DNA of 64,000 bases from Kocuria flava (GTDB taxonomy: Bacteria; Actinomycetota; Actinomycetes; Actinomycetales; Micrococcaceae), in contig NZ_CP013254.1 in the NCBI RefSeq assembly GCF_001482365.1, forward strand, positions 744,001 to 808,000, in the 5' to 3' direction. The translations under genes and the position numbers were made by a program. Shown here piece after piece: positions 59,763 through 64,000 of the stretch. The notes under the pieces are model-generated. The model was not told the origin of the DNA, ran no database searches, and worked only from the letters and a program-made list of their open reading frames with translations. Numbering within the stretch: the first letter of the stretch is position 1; every line of letters begins with the position of its first letter.

Positions 59763-60458
59763 GTGGAGCAGACCCCGCACCAGAACGTCACCTTCCCCTC
59801 GGCCGGCGGCACGGCCCACGGCTACCTGGCGCTGCCGGAGGGCGGGCGCGGCCCCGGCGTGATCGTCGTCCAGGAGTGGTGGGGGCTGACCGACCACATC
59901 CGCGACGTCGCCGACCGGCTGGCCGCCGAGGGGTTCGTGGCCCTCGCCCCGGACCTCTACGGCGGGCGGGTCACCCACGACCCGGACGAGGCCCGGAGCA
60001 TGATGGCCCGGCTGCCCGAGGACGAGGGCGCCCGGCTGCTGAGCGGGGCCGTCGACCACCTGCTCGGGCACGAGGCGGTCACCAGCACCACCGTCGGCGC
60101 GATCGGCTTCTGCATGGGCGGGGGCTTCGTGCTCGCGCTCGCGGCCCACGAGGGCGGCCGCGTCAGCGCGGCCGTGCCCTTCTACGGGGTGGGGCAGGGC
60201 GTGCCGGAGTCCTACGAGACCGTGCAGGCCTGCGTGCAGGGCCACTACGCCCGCCAGGACCGGGCCTACCCGGTCGAGGAGGCGCAGGCGCTCGAGGAGC
60301 GGATCCGCCGGGAGTCCTCGGCCCCGGTCGTGGAGTTCCACTACTACGACGCCCCGCACGCCTTCCACAACGACGAGAAGCGGCAGAACTACCGGCCCGA
60401 GCACGCCCGCACCGCGTGGACCCGGGCCGTGGCGTTCCTGAAGGAGCACGTGCGCTGA
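59763..60458 (+). CDS. Dienelactone hydrolase family protein
   Basis: A 231-residue alpha/beta hydrolase. The catalytic triad is Cys117 in IGFCMGGGF, an Asp near 165-175 and His in DAPHAFHN (near 207); Glu38 in VQEWWGL is the extra residue that activates the cysteine in dienelactone hydrolase. True dienelactone hydrolysis is not certain because no aromatic catabolic genes are near. GTG 59763 is chosen for AGGAG at 59752-59756; an ATG at 59748 in the same frame is an alternative. It is bracketed by the two hairpin repeats. Confidence 0.85.
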   Translation: MEQTPHQNVTFPSAGGTAHGYLALPEGGRGPGVIVVQEWWGLTDHIRDVADRLAAEGFVALAPDLYGGRVTHDPDEARSMMARLPEDEGARLLSGAVDHLLGHEAVTSTTVGAIGFCMGGGFVLALAAHEGGRVSAAVPFYGVGQGVPESYETVQACVQGHYARQDRAYPVEEAQALEERIRRESSAPVVEFHYYDAPHAFHNDEKRQNYRPEHARTAWTRAVAFLKEHVR

Positions 60459-60485
60459 GCAGTGCCTCCGCCCCGCCCCGCCCCG

Positions 60486-60575
60486 CCCCCTTTCCGCCGA
60501 GTGACCACGTTCCCGGCCACTGACCACGCCGTGCCGTGGTCACCCGGCGCGGACGGGGTCACTCGGCGGGGAGAG
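60486..60575. repeat. Hairpin repeat, copy 2
   Basis: Arms CCGCCGAGTGACC (60492-60504) and GGTCACTCGGCGG (60555-60567) enclose a core with a nested stem: TGACCACG (60519-60526) and CGTGGTCA (60533-60540). The run CGTTCCCGGCCA then TGACCACGCCGTGCC is shared with copy 1, in the same orientation. Confidence 0.75.
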
Positions 60576-60678
60576 GTGAGCGGGGCGGGGCTGGCGCGTA
60601 GGGTGCTGGGAACCGCTGCCGAGGACCCGCCGCCGACCCGGCCGCGGGCCGAGCACGCCGCAGGAGCAGGAGGGGACC

Positions 60679-61899
60679 GTGCCGTCGTTCGCCGTCGTCG
60701 GAGCAGGGATCATCGGGGCCGCCGTGGCCCGGGAGCTGACCCTGCGCTTCCCCGGTGCCGCCGTGACCGTCTTCGAGAAGGAGCCGCAGGTCGCCGCCCA
60801 CCAGACCGGGCACAACTCCGGGGTGGTCCACGCCGGGCTCTACTACGAACCGGGCGGGCTCAAGGCCCGGCTCTGCCGCCGCGGCGCCACGCTGCTCCAG
60901 CGGTTCTGCGCCGACCGGGAGCTGCCCTACGAGGAGTGCGGCAAGCTCGTCGTCGCCCTCGACGCCGCCGAGGAGGCCCGGCTGGAGGCCATCCACGAGC
61001 GGGCCGTGGCCAACGGGGTCCCGGACGTGCGGATGCTCGGCCCCGAGGGGATCCGGGAGGTCGAGCCGCGGGCCGTGGGCCGGGCGGCGCTGCACTCCCC
61101 GCACACCGCGATCGTCGACTACGCCCGGGTCACCCGGGCGCTCGCCGACGACGTCGTGGCCGCCGGCGGCACCGTGCACCTGGGCACACCGGTGCGGCGG
61201 ATCGGCGGGACGGCCACGGGGGCGATCGTGCACACCGACCGGGGCCGCCACTCCTTCGACCTGGTCGTCGTCTGCGCCGGCCTGCAGTCCGACCGCCTGG
61301 CCCGCGCCTCCGGCGGGGAGGAGGAGCCCGCGATCGTGCCGTTCCTCGGGCAGTACTTCCTGCTCGACCCCGCCCACCGCGACCACGTCCGCGGGCTGGT
61401 CTACCCGGTCCCCGACCCGCGCTACCCGTTCCTCGGCGTGCACCTGACCAAGCGCATCGACGGGGAGACCACGGTCGGGCCCAACGCGTTCCTCTCCCTG
61501 TCCCGCGAGGGCTACCGCGGGCTCGGGCTCGCGCCGAAGGACGCCCTCGAGACCGTCGCCCACCCCGGCTTCCGGCGCTTCGCCGCGCGCAACCTGCCCA
61601 CCGCCGCCCGCGAGATCCGCACGGTCCTCTCCCGGCGGTGGTTCCTCGAGGAGGCCCAGCGCTACGTCCCCTCCCTGGCCGGGGCCGGCACCACCCGGGT
61701 CCCGCGCGGGATCCGCGCCCAGGCGATGACCCGCGACGGGGCGCTGGTCGACGACTTCGTCATCCAGCACCGCGGCCGCGTCACCCACGTGCGCAACGCA
61801 CCCTCGCCCGGGGCGACCTCGTCACTGGCGATCGCCGAGCACATCGTCGCGGCCGCGGCCCGCGAGCACGGGCTGCCGGCGGCGCCGGTGCAGGAGTAG
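60679..61899 (+). CDS. lhgO: L-2-hydroxyglutarate oxidase
   Basis: A 406-residue FAD-dependent oxidase that converts L-2-hydroxyglutarate to 2-oxoglutarate. The FAD motif is FAVVGAGIIGAAVAREL (4-20); QTGHNSGVVHAGLYYEPGGLKARLC near 42-66 is the LhgO hallmark, and the C terminus has NAPSPGATSSLAIAEHI near 374-390. GTG 60679 follows CAGGAGG. It may repair a side product or end lysine/glutarate catabolism; no csiD or gab genes are near. Confidence 0.9.
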   Translation: MPSFAVVGAGIIGAAVARELTLRFPGAAVTVFEKEPQVAAHQTGHNSGVVHAGLYYEPGGLKARLCRRGATLLQRFCADRELPYEECGKLVVALDAAEEARLEAIHERAVANGVPDVRMLGPEGIREVEPRAVGRAALHSPHTAIVDYARVTRALADDVVAAGGTVHLGTPVRRIGGTATGAIVHTDRGRHSFDLVVVCAGLQSDRLARASGGEEEPAIVPFLGQYFLLDPAHRDHVRGLVYPVPDPRYPFLGVHLTKRIDGETTVGPNAFLSLSREGYRGLGLAPKDALETVAHPGFRRFAARNLPTAAREIRTVLSRRWFLEEAQRYVPSLAGAGTTRVPRGIRAQAMTRDGALVDDFVIQHRGRVTHVRNAPSPGATSSLAIAEHIVAAAAREHGLPAAPVQE

Positions 61900-61908
61900 C
61901 CCCGGGAC

Positions 61909-62352
61909 TCAGCTGCCGCCGGCCGGGTCCTTCCCGCCGTCGCGGGCCCGGGCCGGCCACGGGACGTCGCCGAGGGCCGCGTAGGATGCGGCGACGATCT
62001 CCTCGAGCACGGCCAGGTCCACGGCGTCGAGGTCCTTGACGTAGAGGCAGCCCACGCCGGTGGTGTGCGGGCCGAGCCGCTCGAGGCGCTCGCGGTGGGC
62101 GTCGACGCCGTCGTAGAGGTAGATCGTCGTGGCGGCCCTGCGCGGGGCGAAGCCGGCGGCGGGGGCGTCGCCCTCGTGCCCGCTGGCGTACCTGTAGTGG
62201 TACTGGCCGAAGCCGATGACGGTTCCCCACATCTCGGCCGGCTGCCCGGTGACCCGGGTGAACAGCGGCAGGAGCCGCTCGGCGTCGGCCCTCCGCTTCC
62301 TCGGGCTCACCCCGGCCAGGTGCTCCTCGACGGACTGTCCGGTCTTCTCCAC
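61909..62352 (-). CDS. DUF1801-domain protein
   Basis: A 147-residue protein resembling the DUF1801 group, small cytoplasmic proteins of unknown role with a YdhG-like fold. WGTVIGFGQYHYRYASGHEGD near 42-62 is the family core, followed by TTIYLYDG and GCLYVKDLDAVDLAVLEEIV near the C terminus. It lies convergent with lhgO, nine bases from its stop. Confidence 0.8.
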   Translation of the reverse strand: MEKTGQSVEEHLAGVSPRKRRADAERLLPLFTRVTGQPAEMWGTVIGFGQYHYRYASGHEGDAPAAGFAPRRAATTIYLYDGVDAHRERLERLGPHTTGVGCLYVKDLDAVDLAVLEEIVAASYAALGDVPWPARARDGGKDPAGGS

Positions 62353-62495
62353 GGCGGGCTCCTCACGGTCGCTGGGAGGACGATCCTCGCAGGGACCGGG
62401 ATCGCGGCCCGGTCCGACACGGCGGGACGGCCCGGGCGGGTGCGCGCGGCGGCTGGCTACAGTGGCCGGGACGTCCCCGCACCGGAAAGGTCCCC

Positions 62496-62831
62496 ATGAC
62501 GCACCGCGCGCTGATCCACCTCAACGAGGCCGCCCCGGAGAAGATCCGGGCGGTGCTGCAGAACACCACCAACCTCCTCGCCGCCCTCGGGCCGGGGACC
62601 CGGGTGGAGCTCGTCGCCCACGGTCCCGGGATCGCCGTGGCCACGGAGCCGCCCACCGAGCAGCTCACCGCGCTGCTGGACGCCGGGGCGAGCCTGTGCG
62701 TGTGCCGGAACACCCTGACCGCCCGCGGCCTGAGCGAGGCGGACCTCCACCCGCAGGCCGAGGTCGTGCCCTCCGGGGTGGCGCACCTGGTGGTCCGCCA
62801 GGCCGAGGGGTGGGCCTACCTGCGCCCCTGA
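62496..62831 (+). CDS. DsrE-family protein
   Basis: A 111-residue protein with the DsrE/F fold: HLNEAAPEKIRAVLQNTTNLL, then VELVAHGPGI near 38-47, and CVCRNTLTARGL near 68-79 where the conserved cysteine of sulfur-transfer members lies. It has no clear partner, so sulfur transfer is only a family association. TACAGT near 62459 could be the -10 with a leader of about 30 nt; ATG 62496 has GGAAAGG upstream. Confidence 0.8.
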   Translation: MTHRALIHLNEAAPEKIRAVLQNTTNLLAALGPGTRVELVAHGPGIAVATEPPTEQLTALLDAGASLCVCRNTLTARGLSEADLHPQAEVVPSGVAHLVVRQAEGWAYLRP

Positions 62832-62843
62832 GCCGGGCGCCCC

Positions 62844-63869
62844 TCACAGGTCCGGGGCGCAGGTTCCCGCGCCGAGGCGGGCGAGGCCGGCGCGGTCCCC
62901 GGCGGCGAGGTCGGTGACGCCCGAGGTCTCGGGGTGCATGAGCTGCGCGGGGTCGTCGACGTGCGCCAGGCCGACGACGTGGGCCAGCTCGTGGAGGATC
63001 ACCGCCCGCACGAGCTCGGGCCGGTCCATCATCCGCGTCAGGGCCGGGGCGTCGAGGGTGACCTGCCCGCTCACGGACACGTACGTCCCGTCCCGGCTCA
63101 GCCGCGGGGTGCTGCCGCCCAGCCCGGCCACGTTCCCGGCGAGGTCGGGGTGCTCGGCGGGGTCGGACCACGTGATGAGCACCGGCGCCCACTGCCGCCC
63201 GTAGCGCTCGGGCTGGTACGGATCGCGCTGGGAGGAGGGCGCCTCGTCGGTGGTCCCGGCGTCGATGAACTGCAGGCCGGTCGCGGCCGAGATCCGCCCG
63301 ACGGCCTCCTCGATCAGTCGCTGCCCGCCCGGGGGCGCGTTGTCCGGGCGGACGACGACGCGGACCGGGCGGCACGGGTCCCAGGCGAGGACCTCCTGCT
63401 CCGGGTCCGGGGCCTCCATGAAGCGGTGGCTCCCGGTCCCGGTCGCGGCCGGCGGGGTCCCCAGGGGCTCGTCGGCCGCCCCGACCCCGGGCGGGGGCGC
63501 CGACGCGTTCGGCAGGTACGGGCGCACGACCGGCAGCGCGTGGTCGGCGAACAGCCCCGGGGTGAACCACAGGGTCGCGAGCAGCACGACGCCAATCGCG
63601 GGCGAGGCCCGCCGGGCCCGGCTGCTGCGCCGGGTGCCCCGCGCCCACCGGCGGGCGTCCCGGCGTCCGGCGCGGTCGTCCCGCCGCTGCTCCCGGCGCC
63701 GGCGGGAGGGGCTCAGCCCGGCCCGCCGCTGCTGCTCGGCCGCCTCGTCGAGCACCCACTGCGGGATCCGCCCGCTCGGGGCCCGCTGCACGGGCAGGCG
63801 GACGCCGGGCGCGGGCTCGTGGCGCCCGCGCGGGCCCTGGTGCGGCGCGGTGCTGCCGGTCTGGTGCAT
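62844..63869 (-). CDS. Matrixin-like zinc metalloprotease, membrane-anchored
   Basis: A 341-residue protein. The N-terminal 90 residues are basic and disordered; a single hydrophobic helix (about 90-110, ASPAIGVVLLATLWFTPGLF) anchors it, leaving the C-terminal domain outside. HELAHVVGLAH (293-303) is the metzincin zinc motif HExxHxxGxxH, and QLMHPETSG shortly after is a Met-turn candidate. ATG 63869 is chosen; a GTG at 63959 would add 30 residues and lies next to an AT-rich promoter-like stretch (63948-63975). Target unknown. Confidence 0.85.
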   Translation of the reverse strand: MHQTGSTAPHQGPRGRHEPAPGVRLPVQRAPSGRIPQWVLDEAAEQQRRAGLSPSRRRREQRRDDRAGRRDARRWARGTRRSSRARRASPAIGVVLLATLWFTPGLFADHALPVVRPYLPNASAPPPGVGAADEPLGTPPAATGTGSHRFMEAPDPEQEVLAWDPCRPVRVVVRPDNAPPGGQRLIEEAVGRISAATGLQFIDAGTTDEAPSSQRDPYQPERYGRQWAPVLITWSDPAEHPDLAGNVAGLGGSTPRLSRDGTYVSVSGQVTLDAPALTRMMDRPELVRAVILHELAHVVGLAHVDDPAQLMHPETSGVTDLAAGDRAGLARLGAGTCAPDL

Positions 63870-64000
63870 GGAGTTCCCCGGTTCCCCCGTCGGGGCGGCG
63901 AGGCCCTGCCCCCGCAGGGGCGGGGAACGGAGCGGAGCGCCGAGCCGACAATGAATCACTAAAGCAAACGAAGCGTACCCCGGGGAAGCGGCGCGTGGGG

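Overview
The window is a very GC-rich (roughly three quarters G+C) chromosomal segment of an actinobacterium, most likely a Micrococcaceae member close to Kocuria or Arthrobacter. The pointers are an S-(hydroxymethyl)mycothiol dehydrogenase (mycothiol is actinobacterial), proteins that match remembered Arthrobacter globiformis choline oxidase and dimethylglycine oxidase almost end to end, and several genes that appear to be transcribed without a 5' leader. The genus is an inference. I saw no rRNA, tRNA, CRISPR array, prophage or insertion sequence.

Layout. Positions 344-10295 hold ordinary chromosomal genes: a phosphodiesterase-like protein, asparaginase, YCII-like protein, glycosyltransferase, GAF/SpoIIE phosphatase, Bcr-type exporter, SDR and the copper protein CueP. 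Positions 10378-36650 form a catabolic supercluster. On the minus strand lie an IclR regulator, a BCCT transporter, creatininase, creatinase, an MFS symporter and a GntR regulator. On the plus strand lie serine hydroxymethyltransferase, the four subunits of tetrahydrofolate-dependent sarcosine oxidase, serine ammonia-lyase and formyl-THF deformylase. A minus-strand block of Rieske ferredoxin, dimethylglycine oxidase and mycothiol-dependent formaldehyde dehydrogenase follows. Divergent from it are a ferredoxin reductase, a Rieske oxygenase, a second BCCT transporter and a second IclR regulator. Positions 36686-53481 are mixed: two CNNM/CBS proteins, a Zur-type zinc ABC operon, a c-di-AMP riboswitch with an NlpC/P60 hydrolase, an orphan flavoprotein behind a perfect palindrome, an NCS1 permease, a secreted HNH protein and a paired SMR exporter. 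Positions 53485-59568 hold a TetR regulator and, divergent from it, the choline module (BetT-like transporter, betaine-aldehyde dehydrogenase, choline oxidase). The end holds a dienelactone hydrolase bracketed by two copies of a hairpin repeat, L-2-hydroxyglutarate oxidase, small conserved genes and a matrixin-like protease.

How it works together. The genes describe two routes that meet at sarcosine. One is choline to betaine aldehyde to glycine betaine to dimethylglycine to sarcosine. The other is creatinine to creatine to sarcosine plus urea. Sarcosine becomes glycine, SHMT makes serine using methylene-THF, and serine ammonia-lyase yields pyruvate. One-carbon units leave through formyl-THF deformylase, and free formaldehyde leaves through the mycothiol pathway. 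Three BCCT transporters with different substrate-site residues fit three substrates (betaine, choline, and a third that is possibly creatinine or creatine). Candidate operators are visible in the divergent gaps and are listed separately.
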